NCBI GenBank assembly: GCA_023055425.1
Contig: JALGPY010000007.1
Coordinates: 19,416,001-19,480,000, forward strand
Origin: Linanthus parryae
Taxonomy: Eukaryota; Streptophyta; Magnoliopsida; Ericales; Polemoniaceae
Direction of reading: 5' to 3'
Length of the DNA: 64,000 nt
Under the pieces are notes generated by a model that saw nothing but the letters and a program-made list of their open reading frames with translations, did not search any database and was not told the origin of the DNA. A program made the position numbers and the translations under genes. Below are positions 34,178 to 46,027 of this stretch, in pieces; position 1 is the stretch's first letter, and the number at the start of each line of letters is the position of its first letter.

Positions 34178-35001
34178 GTTCTATTCCAAGAACCTGCTTA
34201 ATAATAGGGAAAGAATTTTAAAAGAAACGTTAAAATAAGTGTTTCTGAAGAAACCTCTTCTAATTAGAAACAGCTTCAAAATAACGCTTAATAAAGTGCG
34301 CAACCAGATATATTTTTGAAAAAAAAAAACAATATTTTTATATTTCCCTAGGTCGTATGGTTGTGCCACAGCCTCGGATCTTGGGTTCAAAGCCGCACAC
34401 ATAAGAAAAAATATGCTATATTTTCAACAGTAATTTTAAGTCCCAGTCCCTTCAAAACAAGAACATTTCATATTAGTCCATGCAGTAACAATTTGGCGCC
34501 CATCAGGCTGAGCAATCAAGGCCTATCAAATAATGAACACGATCATAACAGCTACCTACTTGGCTAGTTGTGCACTTGTGCGTGTTAACGGGGAGCATCG
34601 TGTTCTATTTTCTTGAGGTTATGTAGTTTCGATAATCTCTACCAAAGAGCTAAAGATTAACATAAATTAGAAATTAAGCTGCTATTGGCTAGACTAATCA
34701 AGGGGTGAAGAAAAAAGGTGATGTTTAGCATTTTTCAAATACTATTTATTCAACAATATCAACCACCAAAACAAGAAAAAGAACGAAGATGAGAACTAAT
34801 CAAACAGCTAGAGCTTATTGTTTAATTTCACAAAACGAACCAAGAAAATAATCAAATAGCCTGCTCTCCCAATCTACACGCGATAGAGGAAAGCATACAT
34901 GGACTACTGAGATAGAAACCAAAAATCCCCGAACAAACAGCTGACGACGGGTACTCTGTTATTAATTGTTAGATTCTTCCATCACGCAATCGACAAGCAC
35001 T
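34178..35001. other. Unique intergenic sequence
   Basis: AT-rich with short A runs. No gene seen. A GGTTCAAAGCC phrase near 34387 resembles a tRNA B box but has no cloverleaf around it. Confidence 0.6.
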
Positions 35002-35369
35002 TCATTTGTTCATGCCGGTTGCATTCTTAACCGACTCAGTCGCATTTTGTGCCTTCTCCTTCACTTGCTGACCAGCCTACACCAAATTGAAGAATTACTA
35101 GTAAATAGAAACTTAAAATGGCATGAATTGTAATAAGTAAATAGAGAAGTCGAGATGGCGAACATTTTGTAGTGTCTCGTTGGCTGAGTGGGCAGCATCA
35201 CGAGCCTTGTCCATCATCTGGTTACCCTTTTCCTAAACAGACATAAAAATTCAAATGTCAGTGTCACGTCATTATGTTAAATTTTAGCTATATTGTAATG
35301 ATGTAAGCTCACCTGAGCTTGGCCCTGGGCCTGGCCGGCTTGGTAGCTAGCGTTCTGAGAGTTGTCCAT
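35002..35369 (-). CDS. KIN/LEA-like small stress-induced protein, copy 2
   Basis: Exons 35369-35313, 35232-35164 and 35076-35002, with the same exon sizes (57, 69 and 75 nt), GT-AG introns and phases as copy 1, but much shorter introns (80 and 87 bases against 330 and 97). The 66-residue product starts MDNSQNASYQAGQ, has EKGNQMMDKARDAAHS and ends VKNATGMNK. It differs from copy 1 at a handful of residues, all conservative for this hydrophilic family. Intact frame, a conserved promoter and mostly silent or mild changes suggest a functional gene. Expected role: cold/drought/ABA-induced, LEA-like protection; the biochemical mechanism is not established. Confidence 0.94.
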
Positions 35370-35481
35370 TCTTCTTCTAACTTCGAGATGGGGTATTCGA
35401 CTCTTGTGTGCGTGTTAGGGATTCAAACTCTATTGCTTGAGGATGATGAGATGTGTTTTTGAATGGGAGCAAAGGAGACCA

Positions 35482-35488
35482 ATTTATA
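35482..35488 (-). promoter_or_regulatory. TATA box of KIN-like gene copy 2
   Basis: TATAAAT on the minus strand, 113 bases upstream of the ATG, in a block (AATTTATAGATGTTAAGGGC) closely matching copy 1. Confidence 0.75.
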
Positions 35489-35514
35489 GATGTTAAGGGC
35501 AACCCTGTGACCGA

Positions 35515-35520
35515 CACGTG
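35515..35520. promoter_or_regulatory. G-box/ABRE core of KIN-like gene copy 2
   Basis: CACGTG within GACACGTGTAC, 27 bases beyond the TATA box, exactly the spacing seen in copy 1. It supports shared ABA/stress control. Confidence 0.7.
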
Positions 35521-35824
35521 TACAGTGTTGATCCACAACTGTAGGAAGAGCTGCAAAAAATTGTGGTATTAGCATTACTTTCCCCGTTTGAATAGGTCTC
35601 TTGATTAAATGAAGTCAGAGGTGGTATGAATCCGCAAGTCTTGCGAATTGTTGATTAGTGTAAGGGAAGAACTGTGTGTGTCTGATACTAGTTTAATTCT
35701 CCTCCATACAAATTATGTGTGCAAACGTGCCATTATCGGCTTCCACCCCCCCCCCCCCCCCCATGTTTATTTTTACATTTGCTTAAAAAATATCGTTTAA
35801 TGCATTAAGGACTATTTGTACAAT

Positions 35825-35951
35825 CAGGGACGGAACGGAACTGTGACATGCACAGCAGGGGCCTGGCCCCCTATTGTTCAAGAAACTACACACACCACCT
35901 ACAAATATTTGTATATTTACATTACTATATGCACTTGCACACACCCCCCTT

Positions 35952-35982
<31 letters not shown>

Positions 35983-36267
35983 TTTTCTAAAAAATCTTTA
36001 GTGAACTCAACTTTTTGCTAAGCTGAAAATTTATCACTTGACATTAAAAGATAAACTTATATATATTTTGGAATGTTAATCAAAACTCCTATCCGGCAAT
36101 CATATTTTCATGCTATACTACGAAATAGTACACATATCTCATGATAAAATGTAGTTAAACTAATGGTTTTTTGTTATAGTTTTTTGTTATAAATTTTGTA
36201 ATATGAACTCAAATATTTACTCGTATAACATGGCCCCCTTTGGGAAAATTTTCTAGGTCCGTCCCTT
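35825..36267. mobile_element. Non-autonomous hAT element, 443 bp
   Basis: The 8-bp TSD TGTACAAT lies at 35817-35824 and 36268-36275. Ends CAGGGACGGAAC and (complement) AAGGGACGGACC share the core AGGGACGGA. 8-bp TSDs with such short ends mark hAT transposons. No transposase. The interior carries GGGGCCTGGCCCCC-like text near each end and a long C run (about 35950-35978). Confidence 0.85.
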
Positions 36268-36275
36268 TGTACAAT

Positions 36276-38143
36276 AAGTGTGGTTACGTTGTAGCAACCG
36301 GTGGATGATAAAATATTTGTTGTAGTGTTGCAACAATGCTTTTACTCAAAAATAAAAAAATAAACAAGTTACTTGTATATTGTACCGCTTCATTGTACAC
36401 TGTTGTAATCAGTATTTCCTTGGGTTGAAGTAACTATGAACTTCATCCAACTTTTTTGTTTATTGCTGTTTTTTTGTAATTTATTTTCTTATGTTCCAAA
36501 AAATGAGAGGTGAAAAGAATTTATATTTAGTTATGAAGTCATCGAATGTAGTGTTTTGAATTATGTAACAATTGATATTTTTATGAAAGAGATTTTTACG
36601 ATTACAAGGTTTGAGTTCATAATTAACATGGGTCTGATTTCATAGTAAAAGAAAATTAAGTCTCCGTCACCTTATCATTTATCGATCAGCCACATTTATG
36701 TGTATGGGCATCTTTCCTCTATGCACCTCCTGATCTACTCACTCACTCTGGTTAGTATTCTAGTTTTTCTAATATATTTTTTTAATAAAAGTGCAGAATT
36801 TCATTAAAAGGAAAGTTGGAAGAAGAGCCAGAGTGCAAGAACGACAACCAAACGGAAACTAGCAAGCGGGAAGTACGAACACACCCGCCGAGTACAATAT
36901 TATAGAAATACTAAAAAACATGAAACCCAACAATGTATAACAAGGACTAAGGGCTAGTTTGGTAATGCTGTTTAGAAAGTTGTTGTGTAGAAAACATTAT
37001 GAGAAAGTTGTTGTGAGAACAGTGGCGGACGCAGGATTCATCATAAGGGGGGGGGGGGGGGGGGGGGTGAGAGGGGGGAGACACAATTAACACCAGAAAG
37101 TTATCATAATTTGAAAGTGTAGGCATCACAAATTTTAAAGGAATTTTATTATTAAGTTAAGATTAATTTTACTATTTTTCGTCCAAAATTTTAAATAATT
37201 GTAAAGTGCCCATTTTCTAAGGCTATTTATTCTTCTAGTTGATTATAAAATGCCCATTTTCTAAAAAAACTAAAAAATAATGACTATATATTGTTAGACT
37301 GAATTGAAAATTATCAATTTATAAAAGAGAATACCACCTATTTTGTGGGAAAAATCTCATAGTTAAGAACATAAGAATAGCTAAAAATGTCACTAATTAT
37401 TAGTAGAAAAAAAGATTCTTGATAAAATGCTATATAATACTTTCTAATAGAACATTTATAGGTAACGAGTATACAAACTGGGCAATTCAGGCTAGATCAT
37501 CGTTTAATATTTGTACCCAAGTCTGACCCTAATTGCCATTCGAGTTGAGAATTTTTGCCTGAGCCAAATTACTCAAAACATGTGCCCAAGCCTGACATTA
37601 GTCTGGGCTGGTTTCGAGTTAGTCGGGTTCAGCCCGTTGAAGATGCACCCCTAATTTTGTTAGAAAAATTTGAGGATATACACACTCCCGACATCATCAT
37701 TGGTTTAGGAGCGATAGAAGTGTCATTTCCCAAACTGTTGCATCAAACTTGTGAATATCCCAAAGTTACTGTTGCATCAAGTGATAGTACTTTTGGGGAT
37801 AAAAGTGTCATTTACCAAATTGGAATGGTTAAGGTGTATTTGCATCAAACGCTAGGGGATGAAAGTGTCTTTTAACTTAATTACTTTTACATCACACACT
37901 TAGTCCGGTTTCTTCGGGGTAATTGGAATAATAACCGTCTGTGAATTGGTCATAGAAAAATGCATTCGGGTGAATTGGTATTTGAAAAATACCCTCCTTT
38001 TTAAACACTAGGTAACAACTGTTGTTAGCAGGGTAGTGGGGCCATCTGTCTCTCTCGTCTCCATTCTCTCTCTCTCGTCTCCAACTGTACTGTCGTCTCC
38101 ATCTCTCTCTCGTCTCCAACTTCCATCTCTCTCGTCTCCAAAC
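36276..38143. other. Intergenic sequence with transposon debris
   Basis: No host gene seen. On the minus strand 36910-36779 ends TTTTAATGAAATTCTGC and an A-rich tail, a LINE 3'-end remnant. At 36950 GGGCTAGTTTGGTA and at 37019 CAGTGGCGGACGCAGG look like single ends of other DNA transposons, the latter followed by a G run (about 37048-37067). From 38046 CTCGTCTCC words repeat, matching the GACGAG motif of the MULE region to the right. Confidence 0.55.
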
Positions 38144-38795
38144 TGTAATACCCCGTCTAATTAGCGAGGGTAAAACAGTCATTTGAACTGTTAAATAAGA
38201 ATTTAGTGTGAAAAACAAAGTTGGATAATTATTGTATTTTTTTATCATTAAGAAAATGGTGTTAGATTTTAGAAACACGTTAGATTAGTAATCGTGAATA
38301 ATTCGAGAAGCTAGCATTAAAATTTGGTTATAAATAATAAATCGGGTGAAGTGACGGGTTGTACCCCGTATCTTAGCTAAGGGCAATTAGACAATTTCAA
38401 TACGGGTAGATAGTATGTGAGTTTTAAGGAATAGCTAGTTGATAATTAATTGATTTGCTTGGGTGATAATATTAATTTTATAGCGAATTGATAAAATCTA
38501 GTGCAAGGGATAGTTTAGAACTTAGCCGGGGAATTCGCGTACGATAATAGACTAGCTTACACAAGTCATAACTCTACCTACTTGTACACCTAGAGCACTA
38601 GATTACTCAAGCTAGCAATACACCTAAAACACTAGAACCCACTAGCAAGTGGTACAACCGGCCCACCTCACAACTTCTTTTGAGTTCATCTTCTCCATCA
38701 AGCTTTTGCTTCGGGAGACTTCTCTTGCCCACCGCCATTGTCACCATCATCTTCCACCGCCCTTACGAGACTCACCTCTCCAAGAAACCTAGTCC

Positions 38796-38802
38796 TATAT
38801 AA
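38796..38802 (+). promoter_or_regulatory. TATA box in the solo LTR
   Basis: TATATAAG context at the boundary of an AT-rich (U3-like) part and a CT-rich leader-like part. Solo LTRs can keep promoter activity. Confidence 0.5.
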
Positions 38803-40387
38803 GACTCTCACAACCTCCCTCACACCACAGCCACCCTCCATCACCACCATCACCACCACCACCACCCTCGGCAAAAATAGGAAACCCACCACCACTTCCA
38901 TATCTCATCCTCTTTCCCTCCCTGTCTCTCTCTGGTCTCAGAGGACAGCAGCAGCAACAACAAAATCAGAGGTGGCGATGGCCACCACCACCACCACAGC
39001 CACCAACTTCGCCGGCGACAAGAACCCGAGAGCAAACCCAATGCCTTGTTTCTCTCTCCTTCTTTCCCCACCCCTCTGGTCTTCAACTCAGTTATTCCCC
39101 TGTCCAGGAACAGAGGAAAAGCAGCAGCAGTAGCAACCGTGAGAGGCCACCACCAACAGCCGCCATTTTCCCCGACGAGAACCACACCGAGAGGCCACCC
39201 AAAAGACAACCCACCACCACCACCTTCGATCTCTCTCTCTCTCCTTCTCACTCGCTGCCTCTCTGTTCTCAGCAACCAGCAGCAGCAGCAGCAGCAGAAG
39301 CAGAGTGGCAGCAGCCACCAACCCCGCCACTGTCACCGTCGGGAAGCACCACCGAGAGAGACCCACTTCTCTCTCTCTCCCTCCTCGTTGTCTCAGACTC
39401 TATATCTACCTCCCTCCATGTTTCGGGCAGAAGGGGGAAATAGGAGCAGCAGCAGCGTGGCAGAGGCCACTTCCGCCACCCCGTCCACCATTTTTGCCGG
39501 CCAAACTCCGGCAAACTCCACCGGAGTGATGCAGCAGCACCCACTCTCCTATTTTGCTTCCAATAGGCTCCTAAGAGGCCGACCAAATCATTGGAGAGCC
39601 CATACCAAGCCGGATAATCCATTAAATCCGGCCACAAGCTTCAACTCCGACGACCCCGACATCGAGCTCCGACCCGACCCATTTCTTGACTGTTTCCGGC
39701 CATTTTTGGCCTAGGTACTTTCTATTCCTTCTGATTAGTTGTTATACACTGTCAAAATCGAAACTTGATAGCTTAAATCATAGTTGGATCGATGAAATTG
39801 AAGTTGTTGTCGTAGGGGGGTAAAAGTGTAGTTTATGTAAACTGTATAACGTGGCTTAGGGGTGCTATTTGTATTTTCTGAAACTGAGTGGGTTGTTAGT
39901 GTGTTATATCAATTATGTTTTTGTAAGAAGTGGGGGAATTTGTAGACTTTTAATATAAATAGGGGTTTATGTGTCTTTTACTTAAACTTGTCACTTTTCG
40001 CTAAAAATAAATATGATATTTTCGGAATATAAATAATTTCTAAAAATACTAGTTTTCATCCTCGTTTTGGAAAAGTAATTTGGGTATTAAAATAGCAAAC
40101 GGTTTGTTCGTGAAAAATTAAACAAGAAATATTTTTAGTTAAAGCTTTAAATAAATATTGTTAAATCACTTAGTTAATAACTTGGATGTTTAATACTTGT
40201 AAATTGGATATTTTGCTAGGTTTAAAACATTGTTTTGTTGTGATTAGTATTTAGGGAAAATTTATCTTTGAATTAAATAGTTTTAAATATTGTTATCGAA
40301 ATAGTAATATGCCTTTTTCATAAAAATAAACTAGTTTTGTTTTCACTACTATATCAAGTCTTTTAATAATTAATTAACCACTTTTAG

Positions 40388-40495
<108 letters not shown>

Positions 40496-42537
40496 GACGT
40501 TTAAGAATAAACACGATGTTTTATAATCTTGTTATAGAAGATGATATCGAAACAAACCGTTAGGAAAAATTAACTAGTGGGGTTGGGTAGTTATAAAAGA
40601 GAATATTTAGGACGTGTAGTATTTTCGTTGGATTATTTGTTGACTTAGAAATTACGGTTTGTAGGTGACGACTTTGTAGGCCCGAGCCATTACTAGAACG
40701 TGCAGTTGCTACTAATAAGGTAAGTGAACATGCCAAGCCTTGCGTGCCAAGCTCCTTTCGTGTCGCAATTTGACTTTATTACTTGTCTCAATATTCATTT
40801 ATTATTTACATGTTTTATTCGAGATGTGTTTTGACTTTAAATAAGTTGCTTTGATTTGATACTGTCACACAAAAATTAATAATGTGTAATAACGTAAAGT
40901 GGAAAGAGTTGTGCGGGAGAAGCTTATTATTGTCGTGTTGACTTCGGTCACTCGGCCCGTGATCAGATTTTATTTTTAACCCGGTCGCAACCTGCCGGGT
41001 CGCTCTATGTACTCACCTCTCTGGCCGCAAGAAGTCTTAGGGGCTTGACGGCAGTTAAGGTCATGGTTGCTAGTAATAGAATAGTAGATTCTTCCCCGTA
41101 TCAACAAAGTTAATAATACACTTTATATGAGATTTGGATAATAAGAAAGAGAAGAAGAAAGAGATTGGGACTAACCCTCCCCGTTTGAAAGTTGAGAAAG
41201 GAAGAACAAAAGAAAGAGAATCTTATAAGTGTTCTTACTGGATGCATCAGGCTCATTTTCTTACAGTTTTACAGTTCATATTTGAGTTCCGGATTTACTC
41301 TGCAAGTTTACATCTTTACGATTTATTTTCCTCTGTATATTTATTGTGACAAGAAAGTTATGCCTCATCTTCCGTTTTACGAGCTTGGGTGTCACTTACT
41401 CAGTATTTCCATGCTGAATTTGAAACTGCGGTTCATGTTTCCTTCCCACCGCAGGTTTAGACGCTGAAGACTAAGGGGTAGCCGGGCACGAGACTCGCCT
41501 AGAAGTTTATCGTCACGAGTAGAAATTAGTGTGGCTAGTTAAGAATAATGTAGTAGTTTCAGAAACACTTGTGAAATTTCTAGTGACTTATGTAAAGTTT
41601 AATATTATGTAATAAATAAATGAGTTGGAAAGTTATGCTTTTGATTCCCGCCGTCACTTTTAGCAGCGCCCTCCTGGGCTTTCCGGTCCAGAACGGAAGA
41701 CTTGGTAATCTGGGGGCTGTTGCACAAACACAGGTATCTCTCGTCTCCAAACACATGGGTAGATTTGTTAAATGACTCTGCTACCCTTGTCATCTCAAAA
41801 CGTGTAGTCTCTCTCCAACATTGAATTGTTTCTATCTACCTCAACCTACCAAGTACAGTTGAATTTACTCCAACTGTAAGCTTTTTGAATGCATACCTTA
41901 AACTCCTCAAGAATATGGCTCATTTGTCACTCTCATTGGCTCCAGTTCTCCCATAGAAGTATCCCATTTGTCTGTACAAGTCTCTCTCTTTCCTCACTTT
42001 TGTTCTTCAGCTACGATAAAACCTTAAACTCTCATCTCTGTGCTTTTGTCCTTATTATATGTTGATCACAGTACTCTAAAATCTATGGTATTCTCATTTT
42101 TTTTACTTTCATCCTTCCAATATGTTCATCACATTACTCTAAAATGTAGGTTACGTTTGTTGTATTACTTCTTAAGTTCTTCATTATTGGTTTGATGTGT
42201 GTTGTTGTATGTGGAGAGACTGGGACGAGTATATTCATCGTCTCTGTCTTCTCATAAGACTGAAACGTGAAATATGCTCGTACCAGTCTTTCACATGCAC
42301 AACTGGGAAGAGCAAGGCTTGCCAGACTGGGACGAGAATTCTCTCGTCTGGCATTCAAATCACAGACGAGAGAGGACTCGTCCCAGTCTGGCATTTTATA
42401 GACTCGTGGGACGAGTAATCTCTCTTCTGGCATTCAAATCGCAGACGAGAGAGGACTCGTCCCAGTCTGGCGTGTGATAGACTCGTACGAGTACGATACT
42501 CAAAGATGAGAAGACAGGGACGACAGAGGCGAGCATA

Positions 42538-42566
42538 CCCTAAACCCTAAACCCTAAACCCTGAAA
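42538..42566. repeat. Telomere-like CCCTAAA tract, left
   Basis: Three perfect CCCTAAA units and a variant CCCTGAA. Plant telomere sequence inside an internal transposon region. Confidence 0.9.
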
Positions 42567-42600
42567 TCCTTTCTTATCATGAAAAAATAGTATTCAATAT

Positions 42601-43215
42601 TGTTAAAAATGTAAATTGTAACTCCTAAACCATATAATCATGTAATCTAAACTATAAACTCAAAATCATACAATCATCATCTCTTAATCATGTAAAGCCT
42701 AAACCTTACACATACCATTAAACCATATATCATCTAAACAAAACCCTACATTTGTAGACACTAAACACTAGAACCAATTAAGTATCATTCCTATAGCCAC
42801 TAAAGATGTTAGTTGTAAGTCCTAAACCATATAATCATGTAATCTAAACCATAAACTCAAAATCATACAATCATCATCTCTTAATCATGTAAACCATAAA
42901 CCTTATACATACCATTAAACCATATATCATCTAAACAAAATCCTACATTTTTTTTTGAGGAAAACAAATCCTACATTTGTAGACACTAAAAACTAGATCC
43001 AACTAAGTATCATTCCTATAGCCACTAAAGATGTTAATTGTAAGTCCTAAACCATATAATCATGTAATCTAAAATATAAACTCAAAATCCTACAGTCATC
43101 ATCTCTTAATCATGTAAAGCCTAAACCTTATACATACCATTAAACCAACTAAGTATCATCTAAACACTAGAACCAACTAATTATCATTCATATAGCTACT
43201 TAAAGTGTTATTAAA
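42601..43215. repeat. Three-copy tandem repeat of about 200 bp
   Basis: Units start near 42601, 42800 and 43025 (CCTAAACCATATAATCATG at 42624, 42821 and 43046). Periods are about 197 and 225; the second unit carries an insertion with a T run and partial duplication near 42949-42975. Words such as CCTAAACC and TAAACCATA read like decayed telomere repeats. Confidence 0.9.
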
Positions 43216-43589
43216 TACTATTAAACCTGAATCCCTAAATCATAGAACATCTAAGCATTTTAAGTAAACCCTAAGATTGTACACCTAAGATTGGGACGAG
43301 TATGCTCTCGTCCTAGTTGTAAATACTGGGACGAGTATTTCCTCGTCTCAGTTGGCGTACCTGCTCGTCCCTAATACTGGGACGATTATGTGCTTGTCCC
43401 ATTCTTAAAATAAAAATGTCGTCTCAGATGGTGGTGGTCCCTCTCGTCCCTGTCTTATCGGACAAAAGTACATAACATTCTGTTACCCATCAGATGGTGA
43501 GGTATGGTGAGAGAAAACCTTTGTACTTTGTCAGACCAAACCCTAATATCATCCAAACCCTAAAATCATTCTCTCTCTTCCTAATATCC

Positions 43590-43613
43590 AAACCCTAAAC
43601 CCTAAACCCTAAA
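43590..43613. repeat. Telomere-like CCCTAAA tract, right
   Basis: AACCCTAAACCCTAAACCCT just upstream of the transposase frame, followed by AAAATCATTCTCTCTCTT, which also occurs at about 43560. It mirrors the tract at 42538. Confidence 0.9.
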
Positions 43614-43633
43614 ATCATTCTCTCTCTTGACAT

Positions 43634-45200
43634 GTGGAAATGGTGAGAAAATTGATGTTCTGTGCTGTTTGGAATGCTGAATGGACGCGTGCCGAAGGTA
43701 GACACATATACATAGGTCAGGCAGTGAAGAATGCAGTTTTCAAGATAATCCAAGGCATTACCGTCGAATCTTTGGAGCATGAAGTTTTGGTCAGAATGGA
43801 TACAGATCGTCCGCCTACCAAAAAGGTTGTCTTATGTTATCATTTCCGATTTCCAGATGCTAACTTTATCGAGCCTAATATCCTTACTAAAGATTTAGAA
43901 TATCGTATTGGCCGGCATGGTATGCACGTCAAAGGGCCAAACAGATGATCCAAGGTACTCGTGCTCCAAATTACCCCGATTTTCCCGTGTTCATGTCTTT
44001 ATGTGAAATCTTGAACCCCGATACTAAATGGAATATGGGAGTGGATGAAGGTGGTGTTTTCTTGTACAGCTTCCTTGCGTTCGGGGCACAAATTCAGGGG
44101 ATACCGTATATGCGACCCGTAATTATCATCGACATGTCGCACCTGAAGAAAGAACCCCTGCAATTGGTCGTATGCACAATGGTTGATAGCGAGAAACAGT
44201 GCTATCCCATTGCATGGGGACTAGTGGACAAGGAGAACACCCTCGCATGGACTTGGTTCTTAAACAGAATGAGCTTAATTTTCAAGGATCACGATGAGTT
44301 AACGCTCGTTTCAGATCGGCACCAGGCTATCATCAATTCAATCAAGGTCGTGTACCCCTTATCCAACCACGTCCACTGCTATTACCATTTGAAAATGAAC
44401 GCTCTGTCGCATTACAACACACAAAAGTGGGTGCCTCATTACCACGATGCGGCCTATACATTTGATAAGGATGCGTGTGTCACATCTAATGGACATGGGT
44501 ATTGAGTGCGACCGTGTAAACAGAGTTAACCACAAGACCGTCGAACGTTACTTACGGGATGTCGGTCTAGAGAAATGGGCAAGGTCGTATTGTAAAACAG
44601 CACGGTTTGAGATGCTTACATCCAACCATGCAGAGTCTAATAACTCGTGCCTGCTGCCGACGCGGTCTGACAAAGCTCTTAAAATGTTCTCCCAAATATG
44701 CGACCATCAGAGCGAGTGGCACCTGAAAAAACAAAACTTGGGCATTGACATGGGACACACCTACCTGACTGCAAAAAGGGAGAAAAGAATGTTGAGCCGT
44801 TCTATAAACTGTATAGGTTTTCGCGTGCGAGCAATTCCAGAGTCTGTGTATGAAGTCCGCGGTAATCATCTGAAAACTCATATCGTGGAATTCAAACCAG
44901 GACATTGCCTCGGAACCTGCACGTGCGGCAAATACCAACAGATGTGGTTCCCGTGTGTACATTGCGTTGGCTACATCCGACGTTTTCTGAGTTCATTTTC
45001 ATGGAAATGGCAAATCTCTCTCCGTCTCTTCATCTACCCAGGAATTGCATCTACAAAAGCCACTGTTCTCTCCTCCAAAACTCACCACATCTCTCCTCCA
45101 AAACTCACCACGTCTGAAATGGCAAAGAAAAATATACCAAAGGAGTGGGAAAGCGACGAGGAGGAAAGTGAAAGGTCCAAGGAAAGTGACGAGGAAGAGT
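43634..45200 (+). pseudogene. MULE transposase with SWIM zinc finger, frameshifted
   Basis: Three overlapping frames: 43634-43948 (N-terminal part), 43945-44505 (catalytic core) and 44475-45200 (C-terminal part). The core matches the MULE transposase domain: GVDEGGVFLYSF, LQLVVCTMVDSEKQCYPIAWG, LVSDRHQAI (catalytic SDR) and VHCYYHLKMN. The C-terminal part ends in a SWIM finger CTCGKYQQMWFPCVH (44917-44961). The shifts near 43945 and 44475 break a single protein. An acidic Glu/Asp/Ser tail follows. The enzyme would cut and paste elements carrying its end motifs; this copy is probably dead. Confidence 0.88.
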
Positions 45201-45800
45201 AAACGGACGAAGAAGATGAAGACAATGAAGACACCGGCAGTGATGCAGAAATTACAGCATCTTTCAGGGCAAAAGGGGCTCCGAAACGACTCAGTACACT
45301 GAAGATGAAGAGGAAGAAGATGATGATGACTCGGTGATTTCTCCGCCATCTCCACCACTGAACGAAAGAAACAGAGACGAGAGCAGTGTAGAAGAAGATC
45401 CGGAGCTGCGAAATTCAAACCAAAAAAAACCCAAAAAATATAATCTTTTTTCAGTGTTTTTAAGTTTCTAATGTAATGAACTGTTTTGTTTCCATTTTCG
45501 ATCTTTTAAACTGTTCTGTAATCTGACTGTTCATCTTTCTGAAGTTGTTTTGTATTTTTTTTTCTGGAAAAACACAGTTTCTGTGTCAGACGAGCAGTTG
45601 CTCGTCCCAGTGTAGATTGCTCGTCTCATTATCAGTATGACAATATACTTAGACGAGCAGAACTATCGTCTCAGTATATTGCCACACTGAGACGAGCAAT
45701 CAAGAATGAGACGAGGGAATACAAACAGAGACGAGCATTAACTGGGACGAGAAACAACTGGGACGAGCAAACAAGTCTCACGTCCCAATTATTAAGAAGA

Positions 45801-46027
45801 GAGAAGATAGAGTTTTGTTTTAAAAAGAAAGTTAATTAAAAGATAGTTGAGTTAGTTACAATGGTTAACCTAAAGTTAGGTCAACAAGTAAACATAAGTG
45901 AGAGGCGGGTAGTTTTCAAAGACCAATTTGCCAGACGGGTAGGACGCCAATTCTTTCGGTTTCTTCCCCAACTTTTACCGGCAACGAGCTCCATTCTCTT
46001 CCCTATCATCCTCACCTACAAAACCCT
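45801..46027. other. Short unique stretch between MULE and copia element
   Basis: No feature recognised. It holds the left flank ACCCT (46023-46027) of the copia insertion. Confidence 0.5.

Larger units (their letters stand above)
41730..45800 (+). mobile_element. Mutator-like (MULE) transposon region, ends uncertain
   Basis: A MULE transposase (43634-45200) is framed by zones dense in GACGAG/CTCGTC words: 42225-42490 on the left (with an 80-bp direct repeat, 42331-42410 and 42411-42490) and 45585-45785 on the right, where they occur in both orientations. These look like subterminal transposase-binding repeats. Terminal inverted repeats and a 9-11-bp TSD could not be fixed. Similar CTCGTCTCC words at 38046-38143, beyond the solo LTR, suggest the left end lies there and the LTR landed inside the element. 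Confidence 0.65.

Noticed and set aside
34350..34400. tRNA or tRNA-derived SINE suggested by GGTTCAAAGCC
   Set aside because: No matching A box at proper distance, no acceptor or anticodon stems.
37019..37070. Complete hAT element starting CAGTGGCGGACGCAGG
   Set aside because: No matching second end or 8-bp TSD found downstream.
38738..39714. Pro/Thr/Ser-rich frames (131 and 222 codons)
   Set aside because: They lie in the CT-rich leader-like part of the solo LTR with simple-repeat composition and long competing minus frames.
42538..43613. Chromosome end suggested by CCCTAAA units
   Set aside because: Only three units per tract with long unique and transposon DNA on both sides; interstitial.
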